Assembly (NCBI GenBank): GCA_030431185.1
Contig: JAUIJO010000160.1
Span: forward strand, 1 to 7,406
Length of the DNA stretch: 7,406 bases
Direction of reading: 5' to 3'
DNA from: Gammaproteobacteria bacterium
GTDB taxonomy: Bacteria > Pseudomonadota > Gammaproteobacteria > Xanthomonadales > Xanthomonadaceae
Shown here: positions 1 through 5,331 of the stretch, in pieces
Layout of the letters: each line of letters starts with the position of its first letter
Position numbering within the stretch: position 1 is the first letter of the stretch
Translations under genes and position numbers: made by a program
Notes under the pieces: generated by a model
Database searches by the model: none
What the model was told of the DNA's origin: nothing
Seen by the model: only the letters and a program-made list of their open reading frames with translations

Positions 1-2
1 AG

Positions 3-965
3 GAGCGCTTCGTCGAGAACGCGCGCACCGACCAGGTCAAGATGATCGAGATCAAGCTGTCGCAGGGCGCCAAGCCCGGCCACGGCGGCATGCTGCCGGG
101 CGCCAAGGTGACCGCCGAGATCGCCGAGGCGCGGGGCGTGCAGGTCGGCGAGGACTGCATCTCGCCCGCGCGCCACAGCGCCTTCTCTACGCCCAGGGAG
201 CTGCTGGCCTTCGTCGCGCGGCTGCGCGAGCTCTCGGGCGGCAAGCCGACCGGCTTCAAGCTGGCGGTGGGGCATCCCTGGGAGTGGTTCGGCATCGCCA
301 AGGCCATGCGCGAGACCGGCATCCTGCCGGACTTCGTCGTCGTGGACGGCGCCGAGGGCGGGACCGGTGCCGCGCCCGCGGAGTTCATCGACCATGTCGG
401 CCTGCCGATGCACGAGGCGCTGATGCTCGTGCACAACACCCTGGTGGGGCTTGAGTTGCGCGACAAGGTGCGCGTGGCCGCCGCGGGCCGCATCACCAGC
501 GCCTTCGACCTGGCCCGCACCCTGGCGATGGGCGCCGACTGGTGCAACGCCGGGCGGGGTTTCATGTTCTCGGTGGGCTGCATCCAGGCGCAGAGTTGCC
601 ACAATGACCGCTGCCCCACCGGCGTCGCCACCCAGGACCCGTCGCGCTGGAAGCACCTGGACGTGGCGGACAAGGCGGTACGGGTGGCGGGATTCCAGCA
701 GAACACCCTCAAGGCCCTGCGCGACCTCCTGTGCGCGGCGGGCCTGGCCGAGCCGGGACAGGTGGGCCCGGAACACATCCTGCGCCGCGTATCGCCCACC
801 GAAGTGCGTTCGCTTGCCGCGCTCCATCGTTTCCTGGAGCCGGGCGAGCTCTTGAACGGCGTGCCCGACCACGCGGTGTTCCAGGACTTCTGGGCCGATG
901 CCAGCAGCGAGGCGTTCACCGCGCCCGCCAAGGTCGAGGCGATGCGCCGCAGCAAGTCGCGTTGA
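3..965 (+). CDS. FMN-binding glutamate synthase family protein (3' part, 5' end outside window)
   Basis: The open frame enters from the left edge and continues to TGA at 963-965, giving 320 visible residues. The ATG at 42 is internal: the frame upstream already reads ERFVENARTDQVK, typical of this family. Visible landmarks are the IKLSQGAKPGHGG motif of the synthase barrel (about residues 17-29), the FMN-barrel segment DGAEGGTGAAP (about 115-125), and a cysteine cluster C193-x5-C199-x4-C204. That spacing matches the [3Fe-4S] site of glutamate synthase large subunits. The family shares the FMN/Fe-S synthase domain of GltB but lacks the glutaminase and C-terminal GXGXG domains. Members are usually a little over 500 residues, so roughly the last 60% is seen. 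The physiological reaction of these stand-alone proteins is not firmly established, and glutamate synthase activity is inferred. The gene converges on arsC with a 25-bp gap and no visible terminator. Confidence 0.93.
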   Translation, partial: ERFVENARTDQVKMIEIKLSQGAKPGHGGMLPGAKVTAEIAEARGVQVGEDCISPARHSAFSTPRELLAFVARLRELSGGKPTGFKLAVGHPWEWFGIAKAMRETGILPDFVVVDGAEGGTGAAPAEFIDHVGLPMHEALMLVHNTLVGLELRDKVRVAAAGRITSAFDLARTLAMGADWCNAGRGFMFSVGCIQAQSCHNDRCPTGVATQDPSRWKHLDVADKAVRVAGFQQNTLKALRDLLCAAGLAEPGQVGPEHILRRVSPTEVRSLAALHRFLEPGELLNGVPDHAVFQDFWADASSEAFTAPAKVEAMRRSKSR

Positions 966-990
966 TCGCGGGCGGGACCTTGAAGGCGCG

Positions 991-1350
991 TCAGTCCAGC
1001 AGTTCGAGCACGCGTTCAGGCGGGCGGCCTATGACGGCGCGCGACCCGTGCTCGAGGATGGGACGCTCGATCAGGCGGGGATGGGCGTGCATCGCCGCGA
1101 TCAGGGCGTCGTCGTCGAGTGAAGGATCGGCGAGGCCGAGGGTCTTGTAGGCCTCCTCGCCGGTCCGCAACAGTTCGCGCGGCGACATGTCCAGCGCACG
1201 CAGGATGTCCCGCAATTCCCCGGTGGAGGGCGGGGAATCCATGTAGGCGACGATCGCGGGTTCGATGCCGCGGGCTTGCAGGAGCGCCAGTGCCGCCCTC
1301 GACTTCGAGCAACGCGGGTTGTGGTAGAAACGGTAGTCCTGCCGTGGCAT
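991..1350 (-). CDS. arsC: Arsenate reductase, glutaredoxin-dependent ArsC family
   Basis: This 119-residue cytoplasmic protein belongs to the ArsC/Spx thioredoxin-fold family. ArsC reduces arsenate to arsenite with glutaredoxin/glutathione as electron donor. The N-terminal YHNPRCSKSR motif carries the catalytic cysteine (Cys14), and the ERPI and GRPPERVLELL motifs lie near the C-terminus. Relative to plasmid R773 ArsC (Cys12, Arg60, Arg94, Arg107), the equivalents are Cys14, Arg62, Arg96 and Arg109, a constant offset of two, so the active site looks complete. The ATG at 1350 is chosen because homology begins there and GGAG sits six bases upstream; the frame is open further upstream but shows nothing conserved. 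No arsR, arsB or acr3 is adjacent, so this is a stand-alone copy. A housekeeping YffB-like role is possible, but the three arginines favour true ArsC. Confidence 0.93.
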   Translation of the reverse strand: MPRQDYRFYHNPRCSKSRAALALLQARGIEPAIVAYMDSPPSTGELRDILRALDMSPRELLRTGEEAYKTLGLADPSLDDDALIAAMHAHPRLIERPILEHGSRAVIGRPPERVLELLD

Positions 1351-1385
1351 GGCACGCTCCAGGTCGGGTGCAAGGGAAAGGGTGC

Positions 1386-1413
1386 AGGCTACCCGATGCG
1401 AGGCCGGCGGCAA
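1386..1413 (-). promoter_or_regulatory. Weak candidate promoter for arsC
   Basis: On the minus strand, TTGCCG (plus 1408-1413) is followed after 16 bp by TAGCCT (plus 1386-1391), about 36 bp before the arsC start codon. The match to sigma-70 is poor at the -10 (3/6) and moderate at the -35 (4/6). It is offered only because it is the best-placed pair in the 262-bp arsC/cls intergenic stretch (1351-1612). I see no convincing promoter for the plus-strand cls gene there and no other structure. Confidence 0.25.
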
Positions 1414-1612
1414 GCGGGGTGTGCGGCGGCGGCCCGGTTTTCTTCCATTCGACGGGCTCGCACGGATGCGATCGTCGAGACGGTATCCCGTGCGTGGGTC
1501 GCCAAGGCAGCTCGTGCGCACATGGTCGTGCCGGGCCCGGGACGTTGCCGGGAATCCAGGTGCCCGGGCTGGCCCGTATGCGCCATCCAACCCTCCCACA
1601 ACAGGCGATTGC

Positions 1613-2821
1613 ATGATTTTCTCGGACCCCGACAAGCAGATCCAGTACACGTTGCGGCACACCTGCGCTGTCGCCGACCCCCAGTTCCTGCGCGAGATGT
1701 CGGTGATGCTCGGCCCGTCGATCCTCCCGGGCAACGCGGTGGAGGCGCTCAGGAACGGTGCGGAGATCTTTCCCGCGATGCTGGCCGCCATACGCTCGGC
1801 GCGCGTTTCGATCACGTTCGAGACCTACATCTACTGGTCGGGGGAGATCGGACGGGAGTTCGCCGCCGCCCTGTCGGAGCGGGCCAGGGCCGGTGTCCAG
1901 GTGCACGTGCTGATCGACTGGGTCGGGAGCGCGAAGATGGACGCCGCACTGATCGAGGGCATGGAGCAAGCGGGCGTCAAGGTCGTCCGCTACCGTCCGC
2001 TGAGCTGGTACAACATCGGCCGGATGAACAACCGCACCCACCGCAAGCTGCTGGTGGTGGATGGCGAACTGGGGTTTACCGGCGGCGTGGGTATCGCCGA
2101 CCCGTGGGAGGGACATGCGCAGGACGCCGAACACTGGCGCGACATGCACTTCCGCCTGCGGGGTCCCTGCGTCGCGCAGATGCAAGCCGCGTTCAACGAC
2201 AACTGGATCAAGACGACGGGCGTCGTCCTCAACGGCGAAAAGTACTTCCCGCAGCTGGAGCCCGCGGGCGACCGGTCCGCCCACCTCTTCGTCGCGTCGC
2301 CGGCCGGCGGCTCGGAGAGCATGCACATCATGTACCTGATGGTGATCGCCGCGGCCGAGGAAAGCATCGACCTCCAGGCCGCTTACTTCGTGCCCGACCG
2401 CCTGGCCGTGGAGGCGCTGGTCGCCGCGCGGAAGCGGGGCGTCCGCGTCCGCATCACCGTGCCGGGCGAACACATCGATTCGACCGTCGTTCGCATCGCG
2501 TCCAAGGCCAAGTGGGGGGAGTTGCTGCTCGCCGGCGTCGAGATCCACGAATACGTGCCCACGATGTTCCACAACAAGATGCTCATCGTCGACAAGGGAA
2601 TGGTGTCCGTGGGCTCGACCAACTTCGACCTGCGATCATTCCGCCTCAACGACGAAGCGAACCTCAACGTCTACGACGCCGGCTTCGCACGTGAGATGAC
2701 GCAGGTCTTCGAAGCCGACCTCGAGCGGACGCGCGCGTATACGTACGACGCCTGGAAGAACCGTCCGCTGCGCGAGAAGTTCCTGGAACGCGTCGTGTTG
2801 CCCATCAAGTCCCAGCTCTAG
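1613..2821 (+). CDS. cls: Phospholipase D superfamily protein, ClsB-like cardiolipin synthase
   Basis: This is a 402-residue protein with two phospholipase D HKD motifs: H143-x-K145-x4-D150 in HRKLLVVD, and H320-x-K322-x4-D327 in HNKMLIVD followed by GSTNFDLRS. The two half-sites make one catalytic centre that forms a phosphatidyl-histidine intermediate. In bacterial Cls enzymes this transfers a phosphatidyl group to phosphatidylglycerol (or, for some, phosphatidylethanolamine) to make cardiolipin. The length and the lack of N-terminal transmembrane helices resemble ClsB rather than ClsA, so it should be a peripheral inner-membrane enzyme. The start is set at the ATG at 1613, with a modest AGG about eight bases upstream, because homology (GNAVEALRNGAEIFPAML) begins soon after. 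The frame is open further upstream, to an ATG at 1349, but that stretch reads like non-coding translation. The acceptor substrate cannot be told from sequence. DUF421 follows after 108 bp on the same strand. Confidence 0.9.
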   Translation: MIFSDPDKQIQYTLRHTCAVADPQFLREMSVMLGPSILPGNAVEALRNGAEIFPAMLAAIRSARVSITFETYIYWSGEIGREFAAALSERARAGVQVHVLIDWVGSAKMDAALIEGMEQAGVKVVRYRPLSWYNIGRMNNRTHRKLLVVDGELGFTGGVGIADPWEGHAQDAEHWRDMHFRLRGPCVAQMQAAFNDNWIKTTGVVLNGEKYFPQLEPAGDRSAHLFVASPAGGSESMHIMYLMVIAAAEESIDLQAAYFVPDRLAVEALVAARKRGVRVRITVPGEHIDSTVVRIASKAKWGELLLAGVEIHEYVPTMFHNKMLIVDKGMVSVGSTNFDLRSFRLNDEANLNVYDAGFAREMTQVFEADLERTRAYTYDAWKNRPLREKFLERVVLPIKSQL

Positions 2822-2852
2822 TCTCCTGGGAACACGCATCCACCGTCCCCTC

Positions 2853-2871
2853 CACGGGTGTTTCACCCGTG
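2853..2871 (+). other. 8-bp perfect stem-loop downstream of cls
   Basis: CACGGGTG (2853-2860), a TTT loop and CACCCGTG (2864-2871) form a perfect GC-rich hairpin, 31 bases after the cls stop codon. No U-tract follows on either strand, so it is not a canonical intrinsic terminator. It may protect the cls transcript's 3' end, act with Rho, or belong to the leader of the downstream DUF421 gene. Confidence 0.55.
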
Positions 2872-2894
2872 CAGGACTAGGCTGGGAATCAATC

Positions 2895-2911
2895 GGCCGG
2901 GAATCCCGGCC
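2895..2911 (+). other. 7-bp perfect stem-loop in front of the DUF421 gene
   Basis: GGCCGGG (2895-2901), an AAT loop and CCCGGCC (2905-2911) form a second perfect hairpin. It ends 18 bases before the DUF421 start and five bases before the G-run that is the only Shine-Dalgarno candidate. If transcribed it would sit at the edge of the ribosome-loading site. Its role is unknown. Confidence 0.5.
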
Positions 2912-2929
2912 CGGACGGGGAAACGGGGA

Positions 2930-3424
2930 ATGAGCGTGGACTGGTTTTCCAACTGGCAGGACGTGGCACGGGTCTTCGCGGTTGGGTCCGCGGCCTACCT
3001 GACCATCGTGCTGCTGCTGAGGTCCTCGGGGAAGCGGACGCTCACGCAGCTCAACGCCTTCGACTTCATCGTGACGGTGGCCCTCGGCTCGATACTCGGC
3101 AGCGTGATCCTCAACGAGTCGGTTTCCTTCACGGAAGGCGTCACTGCGTTGCTCGTCCTGTTGGGATGGCAGTACCTCCTGAGCTGGCTGTCCAGCCGCA
3201 TCGGGTGGGTGCAGAAGTTGCTGGCGAGCGAACCGCGCCTGCTCCTGCACGACGGACAACTGCTTCCGAAAGCACTGCGTGCGGAGCGGATCACGGAGGA
3301 GCAATTGCTCCAGGCGGGCCGGATGAAGGGTGCGGAGCGCCTGGGCGACGTCGCCAGCATGGTCATGGAGACCAACGGGACGATCAGCGTGCTGATGAAG
3401 CGGCCGGCCGCCGGAAAGGATTGA
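2930..3424 (+). CDS. DUF421 (YetF/YcaP-type) membrane protein
   Basis: A 164-residue inner-membrane protein. Three hydrophobic segments are predicted by eye at about residues 12-30, 45-62 and 68-88. The loop between the first two carries the family signature RSSGKRTLTQLNAFDFIVTVALGS (residues 31-54, key residues G34, K35, R36, F44, D45, F46). A soluble C-terminal domain starts at EPRLLLHDGQLL (about 101-112), also typical of DUF421/YetF proteins. The biochemical role of the family is not established; in spore-formers relatives occur as spore membrane proteins. The ATG at 2930 is preferred over one at 2858, because the extra 24 residues are polar, run through two hairpins and are absent from the family pattern. 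The Shine-Dalgarno is weak (GGGG about nine bases upstream). Co-transcription with cls is possible. A strong hairpin begins eight bases after the stop. Confidence 0.88.
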   Translation: MSVDWFSNWQDVARVFAVGSAAYLTIVLLLRSSGKRTLTQLNAFDFIVTVALGSILGSVILNESVSFTEGVTALLVLLGWQYLLSWLSSRIGWVQKLLASEPRLLLHDGQLLPKALRAERITEEQLLQAGRMKGAERLGDVASMVMETNGTISVLMKRPAAGKD

Positions 3425-3432
3425 TCCGGAGG

Positions 3433-3471
3433 CCCGGGTGGCGCGTGCCGGTTCCACGGCAGCCGCCCGGG
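3433..3471 (+). other. Extended two-part hairpin after the DUF421 stop codon
   Basis: The outer stem pairs 3433-3442 with 3462-3471 (ten pairs including one G-U in RNA). After a three-base bulge, an inner stem pairs TGCCG (3446-3450) with CGGCA (3457-3461) around a six-base loop. The right arm is continuous, so the stems can stack into about 15 pairs. There is no T-tract after it. It is best read as a 3'-end stabilising or Rho-assisted terminator structure for the cls-DUF421 transcript. Apart from this, 3425-3539 shows nothing recognisable. Confidence 0.5.
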
Positions 3472-3539
3472 GGCTCGCAGGCGCCGGTGGACGATGCACG
3501 CCGCGCTGGGGGATCCCTCCACGCGGACGGCGCACCACG

Positions 3540-3564
3540 AAAAAGGCCACCCGCGAAGGTGGCC
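3540..3564 (-). terminator. Rho-independent terminator of tRNA-Val
   Basis: Read on the minus strand, GGCCACC, a TTCGCG loop and GGTGGCC form a perfect 7-bp GC-rich stem directly followed by five T residues (plus A-run 3540-3544). The stem begins 17 bases beyond the CCA end of the tRNA. This is the one textbook intrinsic terminator in the window. It could not work the same way on the plus strand, where no T-run follows. Confidence 0.9.
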
Positions 3565-3581
3565 CAGATCGTTGCTGCATA

Positions 3582-3656
3582 TGGTGGGCGGTGCAGGGAT
3601 CGAACCTGCGACCCTTGCCGTGTGAAGGCAATGCTCTACCGCTGAGCTAACCGCCC
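3582..3656 (-). tRNA. tRNA-Val (anticodon CAC), CCA encoded
   Basis: The minus strand folds into a complete cloverleaf of 72 nt plus encoded CCA. The acceptor stem pairs GGGCGGT with ACCGCCC. The D arm is GCTC/GAGC, and the anticodon stem TTGCC/GGCAA encloses the loop TTCACAC (anticodon CAC, reading GUG valine codons). The variable region is five bases, and the T arm GCAGG/CCTGC has loop TTCGATC; the discriminator base is A. GUG is a heavily used valine codon at this GC content, so a dedicated CAC isoacceptor is expected. It appears to be a single-gene unit with its own promoter and terminator. No attachment-site repeat or integrase is seen beside it. Confidence 0.97.
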
Positions 3657-3694
3657 GTGCCTGGCGCCGTGTAAGCCGCTGGCGTGGGCCGCGC

Positions 3695-3723
3695 AGTTTA
3701 CTGGGCGTGCCCGCGTCAGGCAA
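3695..3723 (-). promoter_or_regulatory. Promoter of tRNA-Val
   Basis: On the minus strand, TTGCCT (plus 3718-3723) and TAAACT (plus 3695-3700) are separated by exactly 17 bp, each matching sigma-70 at 4/6. Transcription would start near 3688, leaving a leader of about 32 nt before the mature tRNA 5' end. The bases just after the -10 are GCGCGGCCC, a GC-rich discriminator of the kind found at stringently (ppGpp) controlled stable-RNA promoters. Confidence 0.6.
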
Positions 3724-3792
3724 GGGGGCCGGGCTGCCGGATTCATCATCGGCGACGGCGCGGGCGCACGGGCCCGGACCGGGGCACGGTGC

Positions 3793-4053
3793 TCACGCCT
3801 GCTGCAGGCGGGTGACGAGGTCCACGTAGCGCTGGCGGGCCTCGTCGCGGGGCGTGCCGGCCAGTTCGGCCCAGGCCTTGTACTTGGCAGTGCCGACGAA
3901 ATCGAAGAAGCCCGGTTCCGGCCCGCTGACGTCGCCTTCGCTTCCCTGTTTGTACAGGGCGTAGAGCTGCAGCAGGGTGGAATTGTCGGGGCGAACCGGC
4001 AGCGCGTGGACATCACGTGCGGCCTGCGCGAAAGCGCTTTCCAGATCCGTCAT
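3793..4053 (-). CDS. Acyl-CoA-binding protein (ACBP family)
   Basis: An 86-residue cytoplasmic protein spanning essentially one ACBP domain, the usual size for the family. It fits the four-helix pattern: FAQAARDVHAL (about 7-17), LLQLYALYKQGSEGDV with the YxLYKQ..GD core (about 27-42), the PG.FDFVGTAKYKAWAEL segment (about 47-64), and a final helix DEARQRYVDLVTRL (about 70-83). The tyrosines and lysines that contact the CoA 3'-phosphate and acyl chain in ACBPs have counterparts (Y31, Y34, K35, K57, Y76). ACBPs bind medium- and long-chain acyl-CoA esters, buffering and delivering them to lipid metabolism. The start is the first Met of the homology; no clear Shine-Dalgarno is visible. It lies 94 bp downstream of the Mrr-like gene but has its own promoter candidate in that gap. 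Bacterial members are patchily distributed. Confidence 0.93.
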   Translation of the reverse strand: MTDLESAFAQAARDVHALPVRPDNSTLLQLYALYKQGSEGDVSGPEPGFFDFVGTAKYKAWAELAGTPRDEARQRYVDLVTRLQQA

Positions 4054-4083
4054 CGGGCGGGTGCCGCGGTTGGGTTCGGCCGC

Positions 4084-4112
4084 ATCACAACACGCGGCAG
4101 GCAGGGGGTCAA
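4084..4112 (-). promoter_or_regulatory. Promoter candidate for the ACBP gene
   Basis: On the minus strand, TTGACC (plus 4107-4112, 5/6 to the -35 consensus) is followed after exactly 17 bp by TGTGAT (plus 4084-4089, 4/6 to the -10). The start would be near 4077, giving an untranslated leader of about 24 nt before the ATG at 4053. The promoter lies wholly in the 94-bp gap after the Mrr-like gene, so the ACBP gene can be expressed independently. Confidence 0.55.
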
Positions 4113-4147
4113 CACGCTCGACTCGCGCCCAGGCGCTCCCGTTCGGC

Positions 4148-5128
4148 TCAGTACTGGTGGCACTGCATGAACCGGACCGACTGCGTGCCGCCGTCCAGTG
4201 GCTGCAACTGCACGCGCGACGCCCGCAGGTCGGGATACTCGCCCAGGATGTCGCAGATGGGACGGACGAATCCGGGTCCGTCCACCGCGCCTTCGGCCAT
4301 GCCGACGAGCAGGGTCGAGCGCGTGCTCCAGGCCGCGCGCCGGACGCCGGGGAGGGCATTGATGCGCGAGACGATCTGCTCGCGCTGGACAGCTTCGTCC
4401 CCGGGTCCCGGAGGAGGGGGTAGGGGCGTTGACGGAGGCGCGGTTGCCGTTTCGTCCCGGGCCGGGGCGGTTGCGGGTGGCGCGGCGGTGCCGCCGTCGG
4501 TGACCCGCGACACTCCAGGGGACGCCACCGGCGCCTCCGCGGGCGCCAGTACCACGGCCGCGGCCACCCCCAGCAGGAGGGCGAGCAGCCAACCCAGGCC
4601 GATCTCGAGCAGCGTCCGGCGGCGCGCATGATGGGCGACGGCCTGGTGCAGGCCATTGGGAAGCAGGTGTTCCACCAGCGCCCACACGGCCTTGCCGTCC
4701 AGCAGTTCCAGGCCCCGGCTGTGCTTGCGTGCCTCGCCCTGCACCTGGCCGAGCGTGGCGATGATGCCACCGTCCGCATTATGGAAGGCCACCGCACCCG
4801 CGAGGCTGTCGACGTGTTCGGCGTTGATCCGGTACTTCAGGCCCTGCTTGCACGACAGCAGCCAGCTGCGTCCGTCGCGGATCAGCCTGAGATCGGACTT
4901 CTGGCCGCTCTGGGGACTGCTCTGCGCGGAGTCGGTCTCGAAACCCTGGGCCTGCAGGGCTTCGACCAGGAAGCCCGAGAACTCCCGCCAACGCATGCCC
5001 GCCAGCGTGGCCAGGCCCTGCCGGGTTTCGTGCTGTTTCCTGCGGACGTGCCAGCAAAAGAGCGTCGTTGCGGCGCCGAGCGCCAGGGTCACGCCCAGTG
5101 TGGTCAGTAGCGATGGAGCCGTGAGCAT
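4148..5128 (-). CDS. Membrane-anchored Mrr-like restriction-endonuclease-fold protein
   Basis: The 326-residue protein has, in order: an N-terminal transmembrane segment (about 5-26); an Mrr-type PD-(D/E)xK domain (about 44-155); a second transmembrane segment (about 172-195); a Pro/Ala/Thr-rich linker (about 196-245); and an unassigned alpha/beta C-terminal domain (about 246-326) ending QCHQY. Within the Mrr-like domain the pattern WREFSGFLVEALQAQGFETD (47-66), SDLRLI (78-83), SCKQ (92-95) and DGGIIATLGQVQGEA (119-133) follows the family. Asp79 and Lys94 fit catalytic positions, but the usual Q/E two residues before the lysine is Ser92. Cleavage activity is therefore uncertain. With two membrane passes, the nuclease-like and C-terminal domains should lie on the same side, presumably cytoplasmic. 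The start at 5128 is supported by AGAGGA five bases upstream. No methyltransferase or specificity gene is nearby, so a classical restriction system is unlikely. Confidence 0.75.
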   Translation of the reverse strand: MLTAPSLLTTLGVTLALGAATTLFCWHVRRKQHETRQGLATLAGMRWREFSGFLVEALQAQGFETDSAQSSPQSGQKSDLRLIRDGRSWLLSCKQGLKYRINAEHVDSLAGAVAFHNADGGIIATLGQVQGEARKHSRGLELLDGKAVWALVEHLLPNGLHQAVAHHARRRTLLEIGLGWLLALLLGVAAAVVLAPAEAPVASPGVSRVTDGGTAAPPATAPARDETATAPPSTPLPPPPGPGDEAVQREQIVSRINALPGVRRAAWSTRSTLLVGMAEGAVDGPGFVRPICDILGEYPDLRASRVQLQPLDGGTQSVRFMQCHQY

Positions 5129-5178
5129 CCTGTCCTCTAGGCTGCTGGGATGGTCTTTGGAGCATGTAGGGCGCGGCG

Positions 5179-5207
5179 ACTATACGCGGTGGGGCCGGCG
5201 AAGTCAG
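5179..5207 (-). promoter_or_regulatory. Promoter candidate for the Mrr-like gene
   Basis: On the minus strand, CTGACT (plus 5202-5207, 4/6) and TATAGT (plus 5179-5184, 5/6) are spaced exactly 17 bp. This predicts a start near 5172 and a leader of about 44 nt ending in a good Shine-Dalgarno before the ATG at 5128. It lies in the 203-bp gap after the phasin gene and separates the two genes transcriptionally. Confidence 0.55.
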
Positions 5208-5256
5208 TGCGCCCGCTCACGGGAGCTGAACGATCCGATCAGGTACGTGCACGATC

Positions 5257-5280
5257 GCCCGGCCCGACGATGGCCCGGGC
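5257..5280 (-). other. GC-rich stem-loop downstream of the phasin gene
   Basis: GCCCGGCC (5257-5264) and GGCCCGGGC (5272-5280) can pair into eight base pairs with one bulged C around a seven-base loop, about 50 bases past the phasin stop codon on the minus strand. No T-run follows, so it is only a possible Rho-aided or 3'-stabilising element. Confidence 0.35.
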
Positions 5281-5331
5281 ATGCAAACACTGGGGGGCGC
5301 TGGGCGCGTGCGCCGCGGGAGCCGGCGCGAT

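Noticed and set aside
1016..2572. 518-codon minus-strand open frame opposite cls
   Set aside because: The opposite strand carries both HKD motifs in frame. The antisense product is His/Arg/Asp-rich without any family resemblance.
1276..2694. 472-codon plus-strand frame overlapping cls
   Set aside because: It is an out-of-frame shadow of cls; the product is dominated by Arg, Gly and Pro.
2636..3631. 331-codon minus-strand frame opposite DUF421 and running into the tRNA
   Set aside because: It is antisense to a recognised membrane protein and includes the tRNA terminator and part of the tRNA, so it cannot be a normal gene.
3582..3723. tRNA-Val as the edge of an integrated island
   Set aside because: There is no integrase, no direct repeat of the tRNA 3' end in the window, and no compositional shift on either side.
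3756..3792. GC-rich imperfect inverted repeat just after the ACBP stop codon as a terminator
   Set aside because: GCAC/GTGC ends and a CCCGG/CCGGG centre can be found, but the arms do not align in register and no T-run follows on the minus strand.
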